A DNA stretch of 6,212 bases from NCBI GenBank assembly GCA_035526825.1, contig DATLBT010000103.1, positions 1 to 6,212 of the forward strand, written 5' to 3'. The stretch comes from JACPFV01 sp035526825. Lineage in GTDB: Bacteria; Pseudomonadota; Gammaproteobacteria; Nevskiales; Nevskiaceae. Shown here one piece after another: positions 1 to 5,317 of the stretch (its first letter is position 1; the number at the start of each line of letters is the position of its first letter). A model generated the notes under the pieces. It made no database searches and was not told where the DNA came from. It saw only the letters and a list, made by a program, of their open reading frames with translations. The position numbers were made by a program, and so were the translations under genes.

Positions 1-238
1 CGGCGTAGTTCCACTCCAGCAGCCTGCGCGCGGTGCCGCCGGTAAACGGCAGCAGGATCAACGCCGGGCGTTTGCTGCGCGACGAGCCGCGCGGGATCAG
101 GATCGTGCTGCCCTGCCGCGTGGTCTCGGATGTAAACTCTGACCGTTCCAACTCGTCGGACTCGTCGTCCGAATCGGCACTTGCGGCGCCCGTACAAGCG
201 AGCATCAGTACCAGAGCAGTTGTTCGCCAGAAATGCAT
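1..238 (-). CDS. Exported alpha/beta hydrolase-like protein, N-terminal part (truncated by window edge)
   Basis: The 79 residues visible on the minus strand begin with a signal peptide: Met-His-Phe-Trp-Arg, then a hydrophobic core (TALVLMLAC), then a signal peptidase I-like site ending ASA before Asp22. Cys15 sits in the core, but the residues before it (LMLA) fit a lipobox poorly, so periplasmic or secreted is favoured over lipoprotein. An acidic linker (residues 22-33) follows, then ILIPRG and RPALILLPFTGG (residues 57-68), which resembles the first central strand and oxyanion loop of dienelactone-hydrolase or PHB-depolymerase-like alpha/beta hydrolases. The catalytic Ser, Asp and His would lie beyond the window, so the enzyme class is inferred and substrate is unknown. 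I chose the ATG at 238 over the in-frame ATG at 250 because GAGGG lies 5 nt upstream of it. The gene diverges from the CPBP protease gene. Confidence 0.7.
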   Translation of the reverse strand, partial: MHFWRTTALVLMLACTGAASADSDDESDELERSEFTSETTRQGSTILIPRGSSRSKRPALILLPFTGGTARRLLEWNYA

Positions 239-243
239 GTTGA

Positions 244-248
244 CCCTC
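244..248 (-). promoter_or_regulatory. Ribosome binding site of the exported hydrolase
   Basis: GAGGG on the minus strand lies 5 nt before the ATG at 238. It decides between two in-frame ATG codons, because the upstream one at 250 has no purine-rich sequence in front of it. Confidence 0.55.
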
Positions 249-255
249 ATGAAAT

Positions 256-960
256 GTGCGCCGCGTACCCGTAGATTACTTATTCGCAGAGATAAGCACG
301 ATTGACACCTCGACACCTCGTCTTGCATTAGAACTCGCCGCCTTCGCTGCGGTGATCGTCGCAGACGCATTGGGCCTGGTGCCGCTGACGCTCACCATCG
401 GACTACTGCCGGTGGTGTGGGTCTTGCTGCGGCTGTCGCGCGAACCTTGGTCCTCGATCGGCTTGAGTCTCCCGCCCCATCTGCCGCGGGCGATCGCGAT
501 CGGTGCGGCGGCGGGCGTGGCGATGGAGCTGGTGGCCGTGTTCGGCACCACGCCCTGGATCAGCGATTTTTTCGGCACCGAACCGGATTACTCGGACCTC
601 CGGATCATTCAAGGCAATCTCAAGTACCTGTTGATCTTCCTGGCGCTGAACTGGACGCTGGCTGCCTTTGGCGAGGAGATCTGCTGGCGCGGCTTCCTGA
701 TGCAACGGGTGGCACGGTTGTTTGGAGGCGGCACCGCGGCGTGGGCGTCCAGCTTGTTGTTGGTAAGCGCGATATTCGGCTGGGTTCATTCCGAGGAGGG
801 TCTCTCAGGCGCGGTGCAGGAGGGTTTGAGCGGGCTGTTGCTGGGCGTGCTGTTCCTTGCCAATGGGCGCAACCTGACCGTCCCGATCGTGGCGCACGGG
901 GTGTCGAATACCGTGCCGTTCGTCCTCATCTATCTTGGTCGTTATCCTGGAGTGGGCTAA
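256..960 (+). CDS. CPBP (CAAX protease/Rce1/Abi) family intramembrane metalloprotease-like protein
   Basis: This is a 234-residue polytopic membrane protein of the CPBP family (Pfam Abi/CAAX protease; glutamic-type intramembrane proteases such as eukaryotic and archaeal Rce1). All the hallmark motifs are present: Glu140-Glu141 and Arg145 (GEEICWRG), Phe174 and His178 (FGWVH), and His214 and Asn218 (HGVSN). The active site therefore looks intact. Hydrophobic segments lie near residues 22-60, 77-96, 122-139, 158-177 and 189-228, consistent with a multi-helix inner-membrane protein. The start is uncertain. The GTG at 256 has no strong Shine-Dalgarno sequence, but it keeps the first helix, and I see no better start before it. 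Bacterial members process bacteriocins or peptides, or serve in anchoring and immunity; the substrate here is unknown. The stop is followed 7 bp later by the ICMT-type methyltransferase start, suggesting translational coupling. Confidence 0.85.
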   Translation: MRRVPVDYLFAEISTIDTSTPRLALELAAFAAVIVADALGLVPLTLTIGLLPVVWVLLRLSREPWSSIGLSLPPHLPRAIAIGAAAGVAMELVAVFGTTPWISDFFGTEPDYSDLRIIQGNLKYLLIFLALNWTLAAFGEEICWRGFLMQRVARLFGGGTAAWASSLLLVSAIFGWVHSEEGLSGAVQEGLSGLLLGVLFLANGRNLTVPIVAHGVSNTVPFVLIYLGRYPGVG

Positions 961-967
961 GGGACGC

Positions 968-1429
968 ATGACATTTTTCGAAAACCGGATTCCTCCGCCC
1001 CTGGTAGCCCTGCTTTTCGCAGGCGCCATGTGGGGCCTGGCGTCGTCCACGCCTTCCCTCGACATTCCAAGGAATGCGGCTTACATGATCGCGGGCAGCC
1101 TCGCACTTCTGGGCTTCGTTACCATGCTGGCCGGGGCCCTTTCTTTTCGTCGCGCGAAGACGACCATCAATCCGCTGAAGCCGGAGACTGCTTCCACCCT
1201 CGTCACCAGTGGCGTTTACCGGTACACGCGTAATCCGATGTACCTGGGAATGTTGCTGGTACTGATTGCCTGGGCGGTAGCCCTGTCTTCGATGGCTGCC
1301 TTTATTGGAGTCGTTGCTTTTTGGCTTTACATTGGGCGCTTCCAGATCCGACCCGAAGAAAGGGCGCTAATGGCAGTGTTCGGAAGCGCGTTTGCGGCAT
1401 ATAGGTCCAACGTTCGACGGTGGCTCTGA
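968..1429 (+). CDS. Isoprenylcysteine carboxyl methyltransferase (ICMT/PEMT)-like membrane protein
   Basis: This 153-residue integral membrane protein has the C-terminal signature of the ICMT/phospholipid methyltransferase superfamily. It reads SGVYRYTRNPMYLG at residues 81-94, where the Arg-Asn-Pro-x-Tyr part corresponds to the RHPxYxG cofactor loop of ICMT, followed by a hydrophobic hairpin (95-124). Glu130-Glu131 and FGSAFAAY (138-145) follow, and then a basic end (VRRWL). Two further hydrophobic segments lie near residues 11-24 and 38-58. Family members use S-adenosylmethionine to methylate lipophilic substrates at the membrane. Bacterial members mostly have unknown substrates, since prenylated CAAX proteins are not established in bacteria. 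I chose the ATG at 968 because the longer frame from 935 would overlap the protease end and lacks its own signal, whereas AAGGGA precedes 968 closely. The 7-bp gap from the protease gene suggests one operon. Confidence 0.8.
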   Translation: MTFFENRIPPPLVALLFAGAMWGLASSTPSLDIPRNAAYMIAGSLALLGFVTMLAGALSFRRAKTTINPLKPETASTLVTSGVYRYTRNPMYLGMLLVLIAWAVALSSMAAFIGVVAFWLYIGRFQIRPEERALMAVFGSAFAAYRSNVRRWL

Positions 1430-1431
1430 GG
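1428..1431 (+). promoter_or_regulatory. Ribosome binding site supporting the TTG start of rluF
   Basis: GAGG overlaps the stop codon of the methyltransferase gene and lies 8 nt before the TTG at 1440. It is the main reason for choosing that start over the in-frame ATG at 1392, which lies inside the upstream gene. The overlap suggests coupled translation. Confidence 0.5.
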
Positions 1432-1439
1432 CCCGAAGC

Positions 1440-2219
1440 TTGAATCCCACGTCGATCCGCCTGAACAAGTTCATCAGCGAAAGCGGCATCTGCTCGCGCC
1501 GCGAAGCGGATCGCTTCATCGAGCAGGGCGTCGTATTCATCAATGGCCGGCGGGCCACGCTGGGCCAACGGGTCGGCCCGGGGGACCGGGTCAAGGTCAA
1601 CGGGCAGGCACTCGAGCCACGCGCGGCGGATGAATTCATCTTCATCGCCTTGAACAAGCCCGTCGGCGTGGTCAGCACGACCGAAGACGGCGAGAAAGCA
1701 AACATCGTCGATTTCGTGAATCACAGCACCCGGCTCTTCCCGATCGGACGGCTGGACAAGGATTCACAAGGCCTGATTTTCCTGACCAACAACGGCGACC
1801 TGGTCAACAAGATCCTGCGCGCCGGCAACAACCACGAGAAGGAATACCTGGTCACCGTCAACAAGCCGATCACCGACGCCTTCATCGCCGGCATGGGCAA
1901 CGGCGTGCCGATCCTGGGCGAAATGACCCGCAAGTGCCCGGTCAACAAAGAATCGCCATTCATTTTCCGGATCACGCTGATCCAGGGCCTCAACCGCCAG
2001 ATTCGCCGCATGTGCGAGCACTTTGGCTACCAGGTGACAAAACTCGAGCGCATCCGGATCATGAACATCCGGTTGAAGGGTCTGCCGCTCGGGGATTGGC
2101 GCGACTTGACCGAGGAGGAGCTGGCGACCTTGCTGGGCTCCCTCGAGCATTCCTCGTCCGAAGCAGGCCCGGGGCCCCGCAGATCACGCAGGCCACCGCG
2201 GCCCCACCGACACAAATGA
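1440..2219 (+). CDS. rluF: 23S rRNA pseudouridine synthase RluF (RsuA/RluB/E/F family)
   Basis: RluF isomerises a uridine of 23S rRNA (U2604 in E. coli, and to a lesser degree a neighbouring U) to pseudouridine; E. coli RluF also acts on tRNA-Tyr position 35. It is cytosolic and acts on ribosomal RNA. From the chosen start the protein has 259 residues. An S4 RNA-binding domain occupies about residues 6-55 (RLNKFISESGICSRREADR). The catalytic domain follows, with GRLDKDSQGL at 103-112 carrying the catalytic Asp106, and GLNRQIRRMCEHFGY at 183-197. Similarity to E. coli RluF is strong throughout and includes STTEDGE and the HEKEYLVTV segment, so the RluF call is preferred over RluB or RluE. The TTG start at 1440 aligns with the usual N-terminus; the ATG at 1392 would add 16 unrelated residues. 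The tail is a short Pro/Arg/His-rich extension (243-259), shorter than the lysine-rich tail in E. coli. The gene lies 10 bp after the methyltransferase gene. Confidence 0.93.
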   Translation: MNPTSIRLNKFISESGICSRREADRFIEQGVVFINGRRATLGQRVGPGDRVKVNGQALEPRAADEFIFIALNKPVGVVSTTEDGEKANIVDFVNHSTRLFPIGRLDKDSQGLIFLTNNGDLVNKILRAGNNHEKEYLVTVNKPITDAFIAGMGNGVPILGEMTRKCPVNKESPFIFRITLIQGLNRQIRRMCEHFGYQVTKLERIRIMNIRLKGLPLGDWRDLTEEELATLLGSLEHSSSEAGPGPRRSRRPPRPHRHK

Positions 2220-2242
2220 ACCTGAAGGGAGCGTCGTAGCAC

Positions 2243-2497
2243 ATGGCAAAACTGTCCAAGCCTCAGCGCGCGGTAATGATCTGGATGAGCCGTGGCTGGA
2301 AGGCCTACGTCGCCGGCGGCAAGAACCGCGTGGAGATCAACGGCCGTCGCGTCTGCACGACGGACACCATGGAGACCCTCGAGCGCGCGGGGTTGGTCAC
2401 GCGGCTCGGCGCTGCAGCGTGGGAGCCGACCGATGCTGGTCGGCAGTGGACCGATGCAGTGGAGCTCGAGGGTCGCAGAACCGCACCTGCGGAGTAG
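2243..2497 (+). CDS. Small conserved hypothetical protein, winged-helix-like
   Basis: This 84-residue protein has no family name I can give with certainty. It opens with a predicted helix (LSKPQRAVMIWMSRGW, residues 4-19). A beta-like stretch around a Gly-rich turn follows (VAGGKNRVEINGRRV), then a helix TDTMETLERAGLV (40-52), then WEPTDAGRQW (60-69). The order helix, short strand, helix ending in Leu-x-x-Ala-Gly-Leu, then a strand with Thr-Asp-Ala-Gly-Arg is typical of small winged-helix DNA-binding proteins of the MarR or PadR kind. It could be a regulator, but no ligand or dimer region can be seen, so this is inference. AGGGAG lies 11 nt before the ATG, which is a rather long spacing. It starts 23 bp after rluF and ends 30 bp before the DUF4242 gene. 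Confidence 0.65.
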   Translation: MAKLSKPQRAVMIWMSRGWKAYVAGGKNRVEINGRRVCTTDTMETLERAGLVTRLGAAAWEPTDAGRQWTDAVELEGRRTAPAE

Positions 2498-2500
2498 AAT
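2495..2500 (+). promoter_or_regulatory. Possible -10 element (TAGAAT) ahead of the DUF4242 gene
   Basis: TAGAAT matches 5 of 6 bases of the sigma-70 -10 hexamer and overlaps the stop codon of the upstream gene. A start site about 7 nt later would give a short leader containing the AGGAG at 2515-2519. The -35 region at 17 bp spacing (GTCGCA) matches only 3 of 6, so this is a weak candidate for an internal operon promoter. Confidence 0.28.
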
Positions 2501-2527
2501 GCCGCTCCAACATCAGGAGCGTCCGTC

Positions 2528-2800
2528 ATGCCCAGATACGTAATCGAGCGGCACATCCCGGGGTCCGGCAAGTTCAGCGCCGACGAACTGAAGTCGATCT
2601 CGATGACGTCGCTCAACGTCCTCCAGAAGATGGGGCCGAAGATCCAGTGGGTCCACAGTTTCGTGACCGGTGACGTGATCTATTGCATCTATGTGGCGCC
2701 GGATGAGGCGACGATCCGCGAGCACGCAAAACAGGGCGGCTTCCCGGCCAACAAGATCTCCGAGGTGGCAGCGGTCATCGATCCGACGACCGCGGAGTGA
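2528..2800 (+). CDS. DUF4242 family protein (SCO4226-type nickel-binding-like fold)
   Basis: This 90-residue cytosolic protein matches the DUF4242 pattern from end to end. It has the opening MPRYVIERHIPG, a Leu-rich helix (20-35), the strand IQWVHSFVTGDVIYCIYVAP (39-58), the helix DEATIREHAKQGGFP (59-73) and the end VIDPTTAE. The fold is a small ferredoxin-like alpha/beta barrel. The Streptomyces relative SCO4226 is described as a nickel-binding protein, but metal binding across the family is not general knowledge. His66 and Cys53 are the obvious candidate ligands here. AGGAG lies 8 nt before the ATG, a strong ribosome binding site. Its stop codon overlaps the start codon of the GST-like gene, so the two are very likely translated together. 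Physiological role is unknown. Confidence 0.82.
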   Translation: MPRYVIERHIPGSGKFSADELKSISMTSLNVLQKMGPKIQWVHSFVTGDVIYCIYVAPDEATIREHAKQGGFPANKISEVAAVIDPTTAE

Positions 2801-3570
2801 CTGCCTCGGCCGCGCCGCGGCTCATCACGATCCGGCTGAGCCACTACTGCGAAAAGGCGCGCTGGGGCCTGGACTACACGGGCGCGCCGTATTTCGAGCA
2901 GGCAGTCGCCCCGCCCTTTCACCGCCTGAAGCGCAGCGCCGGCGGCACGGTGCCGGTGCTCGTCGACGGCGAGCGGCGCCTCGGCCAGTCGCACGACATC
3001 CTCGTGCATGCGGACCGGACCGGCCGACGGCGCCTATATCCCGATGATCCCGCCGCGCTGCGCGCGGTGCAGGAGCACGAGCAGGCGTTCGACAAGGAAC
3101 TCGGACCCGCGGTGCGGCGCTACTGCTACTGGCTGCTGCTCGGGCAAACGCGGCTGCTCAGCCGCGTGTGGTCCGACGGCGTGCCGCCGTGGCAGGCCGC
3201 GCTGATGCCGGCACTGGCACCGGCGGTGGTGGCACTGGTGAAACGCTCGTATCGCGTGACCCCGGATAGCGCGAAGCGATCGTTCGAGCGCGTGATGCAG
3301 GCGTGGGCGCGCGTCGAGGCCCAGGTCACGACGAAGCGCTGGCTGGTCGGCAATGCGTTCAGCGCTGCGGACCTGACCTTGTGCGCACTGTCGGCGCCGA
3401 TGGTGCTGGCGCCGGAGTACGGCGGCTCGATGCCGCATCTGGATGAGCTGCCGGCCGGCTCGCGCGAAGGCGTCGAGGCACTGCGCAAGACGGTCGTCGG
3501 CGCGCACGTCATGCGCACTTACGCGACGCTGCGACATCAGCATGGCGCGGACGCGCAAGCGCCCGGTTGA
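2797..3570 (+). CDS. Glutathione S-transferase family protein
   Basis: This 257-residue protein has a two-domain GST layout. The thioredoxin-like N-terminal domain starts with RLITIRLSHYCEKARWGLDY (8-27), where Ser15 or Cys18 occupies the usual glutathione-activating position. TVPVL (51-55) carries the cis-proline, and QSHDIL (64-69) corresponds to the glutathione-contacting Gln/Glu-Ser of the family. The helical C-terminal domain spans about 84-250 and contains GNAFSAADLTLCAL (185-198), the conserved N-capping box with Asp192. Members conjugate or reduce electrophiles with glutathione; the class and substrate cannot be assigned, although the SxYCxKxRW pattern is common in bacterial relatives of uncertain function. 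The start is the GTG at 2797, forming a GTGA overlap with the stop of the DUF4242 gene and implying translational coupling. A recognisable Shine-Dalgarno sequence is absent, which fits re-initiation. Its 3' end overlaps the next gene by 29 bp. Confidence 0.85.
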   Translation: MTASAAPRLITIRLSHYCEKARWGLDYTGAPYFEQAVAPPFHRLKRSAGGTVPVLVDGERRLGQSHDILVHADRTGRRRLYPDDPAALRAVQEHEQAFDKELGPAVRRYCYWLLLGQTRLLSRVWSDGVPPWQAALMPALAPAVVALVKRSYRVTPDSAKRSFERVMQAWARVEAQVTTKRWLVGNAFSAADLTLCALSAPMVLAPEYGGSMPHLDELPAGSREGVEALRKTVVGAHVMRTYATLRHQHGADAQAPG

Positions 3571-3913
3571 GCCTGCGGTCGGGCCACCGCTCACGCCGGA
3601 CCGGCGTTACATCGTGGTGCGGGGACGGCTGTGGCGCGCGGCGAATCCGCGCCTGTCTCGTGCACGCCGGGTCGAGCTCACGCGCAGGCTAATGGCGGCG
3701 CGTCGCGCCGTTGGCCTTGCGCTGCGTTCAGGCGACGACGCGGCCCTGCGGCGCGCGCGCAAGGCGGTCGACGCGGCCAAGGTGGCGCTCGGCGAGCGCG
3801 GTCCGGCGTGGTGGCGCGACGGCAGCAAGGATTGGAACCGCTACCTGGCGCGCAACTCGCCCTATGCCGAGTGGTACGCCAAGCTCCCCGTCAGGCGACC
3901 CGCACCGTGCTGA
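3542..3913 (+). CDS. Conserved hypothetical protein with C-terminal GERGPxWW...NSPYAxWY motif
   Basis: This 123-residue basic protein belongs to a small family I have seen as a hypothetical in proteobacterial genomes, without an assigned function. The N-terminus is Arg/Lys/Pro-rich (1-22). A strand-like segment YIVVRGRLWRAANPRLS (23-39) follows, then a long Arg/Ala-rich helix (41-83). The most conserved-looking part is GERGPAWWRDG (84-94) and NRYLARNSPYAEWY (99-112). No signal peptide or membrane segment is seen. The ATG at 3542 is chosen because the longer frame from 3443 runs 33 residues through the GST coding region with unlikely composition. It overlaps the GST gene by 29 bp and has no clear ribosome binding site. 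Its last 23 bp overlap the convergent response regulator gene. Confidence 0.72.
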   Translation: MARTRKRPVEPAVGPPLTPDRRYIVVRGRLWRAANPRLSRARRVELTRRLMAARRAVGLALRSGDDAALRRARKAVDAAKVALGERGPAWWRDGSKDWNRYLARNSPYAEWYAKLPVRRPAPC

Positions 3914-4385
3914 GCACCGCGTAGCGCAATAGTTCGTTGCTGCGACGGAAGTGCAATGAGCGCATCAAGCGTGCGCGGTGCGTTTCCACCGTCTTGACGC
4001 TGAGCTGCAGGTGCGCGGCGATCTCCTTGGTGGCGAAACCTTCGCCGAGGAGCTGCAGGATCTCGCTCTGCCGGGGAGAAAGCTTCGGGCCTCGCTGCGT
4101 CTGCGCTTGCGCCTGCACCACATGCTCGGCATCGGCATGCATGGAGATGACGATGACGCGCACCTCAGGGTGATCGCGCTTGAGGTGGCCCAGCACGTCG
4201 TAGCCACTGACGCGGCTCATGATGAGGTCGATGACGACGACGTCCGGCCGATGCAGCGCGACGAGGTTGGCAATCTGGTCGCCGTCGTCGGCTTCGGCCA
4301 CCACTTCGGCGCCCGGCAAGCTCTCGAGCAGGCGGCGCAAGCCGGCGCGCGCGAGGGTGTGTTCATCCGCCAAGATTATTCGCAC
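3891..4385 (-). CDS. NarL/FixJ-family response regulator with truncated receiver domain
   Basis: This 164-residue protein is a DNA-binding two-component regulator. The receiver begins normally: RIILADEHTLARAGL with the acidic pair Asp7-Glu8, the phosphoacceptor Asp53 (VVVIDLIMSRVSGYDVL), and Ser81 at the end of strand 4 (VRVIVISMHAD). After His88 the protein goes straight through QAQAQTQRGPK into the LuxR-type helix-turn-helix (LSPRQSEILQLLGEGFATKEIA, 102 onward; recognition helix near SVKTVETHRARLM, 129-141). Family members are about 210-215 residues long with the helix-turn-helix starting near 150, so about 50 residues are missing, covering alpha-4, beta-5 with the conserved Lys, alpha-5 and the linker. 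The usual Pro of DLxMPxxxG is also Ser57. DNA binding should be preserved, but normal phosphorylation switching is doubtful. Start is GTG at 4385, with only a G-rich stretch upstream. No partner histidine kinase is in the window. Confidence 0.87.
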   Translation of the reverse strand: MRIILADEHTLARAGLRRLLESLPGAEVVAEADDGDQIANLVALHRPDVVVIDLIMSRVSGYDVLGHLKRDHPEVRVIVISMHADAEHVVQAQAQTQRGPKLSPRQSEILQLLGEGFATKEIAAHLQLSVKTVETHRARLMRSLHFRRSNELLRYAVLSTVRVA

Positions 4386-4386
4386 T

Positions 4387-4424
4387 TTACTGGGCCCCCA
4401 TAAGCAGCCACTCTGGGGGTGTAA
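4387..4424. promoter_or_regulatory. Long dyad just upstream of the response regulator start
   Basis: An inverted repeat lies 1 bp outside the GTG start of the response regulator. CCCCCA (4395-4400) and TGGGGG (4414-4419) flank a 13-nt centre, with outer TTAC (4387-4390) and GTAA (4421-4424) also complementary but offset by 3 nt. It could be an operator for the response regulator itself or a leader hairpin that limits its translation. The 13-nt centre and offset arms favour protein binding, but neither reading is proved. Confidence 0.4.
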
Positions 4425-4425
4425 C

Positions 4426-4455
4426 TTGGGCTTCGCTATTGGACCAAGGTAGAAA
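4426..4455 (+). promoter_or_regulatory. Possible sigma-70 promoter for the exported charged protein
   Basis: TTGGGC (4426-4431) and TAGAAA (4450-4455) are separated by 18 bp, each matching 4 of 6 consensus bases. A second candidate -10, TACAAT (4490-4495), lies nearer the gene but has no matching -35. The intergenic region between the divergent starts (4386-4564) must contain the promoters, so this is the best visible candidate, not a firm call. Confidence 0.25.
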
Positions 4456-4460
4456 AGTTG

Positions 4461-4475
4461 CGGGCGCCACGCCCG
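4461..4475 (+). promoter_or_regulatory. Perfect 6-bp GC hairpin in the leader region
   Basis: CGGGCG-CCA-CGCCCG forms a perfect 6-bp stem with a 3-nt loop, about 90 bp before the exported protein gene. No T-run follows, so it is not a classical terminator. It might be a leader hairpin or an operator near the TACAAT element. Confidence 0.35.
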
Positions 4476-4564
4476 TCGGGGCCAATACCTACAATGTATT
4501 TGCCGCCAATCCCCGGCGAAGGGATGCTGCGCGGGTCGTTCACCAACCTGAAGGGGAGAGAGTC

Positions 4565-5254
4565 ATGCGTAGAACCATTCTTGGAGCCGTCGCGGGGCTG
4601 GGTTTGGCTTTCGCCATGCCGGCGCTCGCCGCCGACCGCAGCGACGACGATCGCCTCACCCGCGAGGAAGTCGAAGAGCGCAAGCGCGAGGTCCGTGAGA
4701 TGGAGCGCGAACTGCGCGAGCAGGAGCGCGAGGAGGAGCAGGAGGAGGCCCGTGTGCATGAGCGCCGGACCGTCCGCCGCCAGCACCACCATGGCCGCGC
4801 CTGGATCGGCGTCGGCGCCGGCGTGGGGTACGGCGATGTCGAGACGGTCTGCGGCGCGCCCAACACGTCCAACCGGGAGTGCACCGAGGGCGGCATCCTC
4901 GACACGTTCACCGGCAACGTCACGCTGGCCGGGGCCAACGGTGCCGCGCTGCGACTGCGCGGTATTCGCGAGGGCGACAAGGAAGATGACGGCCGCACCC
5001 CGTACGAGACCGCGGCGATGATCGGCTCGCGCTTTGGCCGCAGCAACTGGTACGGCCTGATTGGCTATGGCCGCGTGCACCATCCCGACGACGAAGCCGT
5101 GAAGGACCAGAGCGGCGGCTTTGCTTGGGAGATCCTGTTCGCGCCGTCGCACACCGGGCCGGTCGGGCTGGAGCTGGGATTCCAGGGCCACAACGGACAC
5201 CACGCGGATTTCGTGGCGTTCAACATCGGGATGCGGTTTGGGGTGTTGCGCTAA
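4565..5254 (+). CDS. Exported protein with charged helical segment and probable outer-membrane beta-barrel-like domain
   Basis: This 229-residue protein is not one I can name. A clear signal peptide (MRRTILGAVAGLGLAFAMPALA) ends in Ala-Leu-Ala near residue 22. Residues 24-72 are almost entirely charged (many Glu and Arg in an i, i+4 pattern), predicting a single long helix or coiled coil, and end in RRQHHHGR (71-78). From about residue 79 the sequence becomes Gly-rich with alternating hydrophobics (WIGVGAGVGYGDVETV, IGSRFGRSNWYGLIGYGR, VGLELGFQGHNG, FVAFNIGMRFGVLR), the look of amphipathic strands in small outer-membrane barrels. Cys96 and Cys106 may form a disulfide in the periplasm or outside. 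The start at 4565 is supported by GGGGAG ending 6 nt upstream; in-frame codons back to 4439 would hide the signal peptide. The gene has its own terminator and appears monocistronic. An envelope role is inferred from localisation only. Confidence 0.75.
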   Translation: MRRTILGAVAGLGLAFAMPALAADRSDDDRLTREEVEERKREVREMERELREQEREEEQEEARVHERRTVRRQHHHGRAWIGVGAGVGYGDVETVCGAPNTSNRECTEGGILDTFTGNVTLAGANGAALRLRGIREGDKEDDGRTPYETAAMIGSRFGRSNWYGLIGYGRVHHPDDEAVKDQSGGFAWEILFAPSHTGPVGLELGFQGHNGHHADFVAFNIGMRFGVLR

Positions 5255-5272
5255 AACGTAGGCGGACTTCGA

Positions 5273-5305
5273 GGGCGGCCGGGATCAGTCCCGGCCGCCC
5301 TTTTT
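5273..5305 (+). terminator. Rho-independent terminator of the exported protein gene
   Basis: A perfect 12-bp GC-rich stem (GGGCGGCCGGGA at 5273-5284, TCCCGGCCGCCC at 5289-5300) with a TCAG loop is followed by five T residues. It lies 18 bp after the stop of the upstream gene. On the minus strand the same hairpin sits 12 bp after the stop of the Calx-beta gene, but without a T-run, so for that gene it could only stabilise or weakly stop the transcript. Confidence 0.92.
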
Positions 5306-5317
5306 CATGAGTCCCGT

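Noticed and set aside
33..305. Plus-strand open frame of 90 residues at the left edge
   Set aside because: It is antisense to the hydrolase, which has a signal peptide and ribosome binding site, and its own sequence shows no domain.
302..331. Perfect TTGACA that could be a -35 element
   Set aside because: It lies within the protease N-terminal coding region, and no -10 at 16-18 bp matches more than 3 of 6 bases.
403..789. Minus-strand open frame within the CPBP protease gene
   Set aside because: It runs antisense to a frame with all CPBP motifs and encodes Arg/Gln/His-rich sequence without recognisable domains.
2165..2182. GC-rich palindrome (CGGGGCCCCG) near the end of rluF
   Set aside because: It lies within coding sequence, has no loop and no T-run, and is expected by chance at this GC content.
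3443..3541. N-terminal extension of the 123-residue hypothetical protein
   Set aside because: These 33 residues overlap the GST coding frame and are Arg/Cys/Ser-rich, typical of out-of-frame reading; the ATG at 3542 is more plausible.
4436..5203. Long minus-strand open frame of 255 residues opposite the exported protein gene
   Set aside because: It is a high-GC shadow. The plus strand has a signal peptide, a good ribosome binding site and a terminator, while this frame has none and a composition typical of antisense frames.
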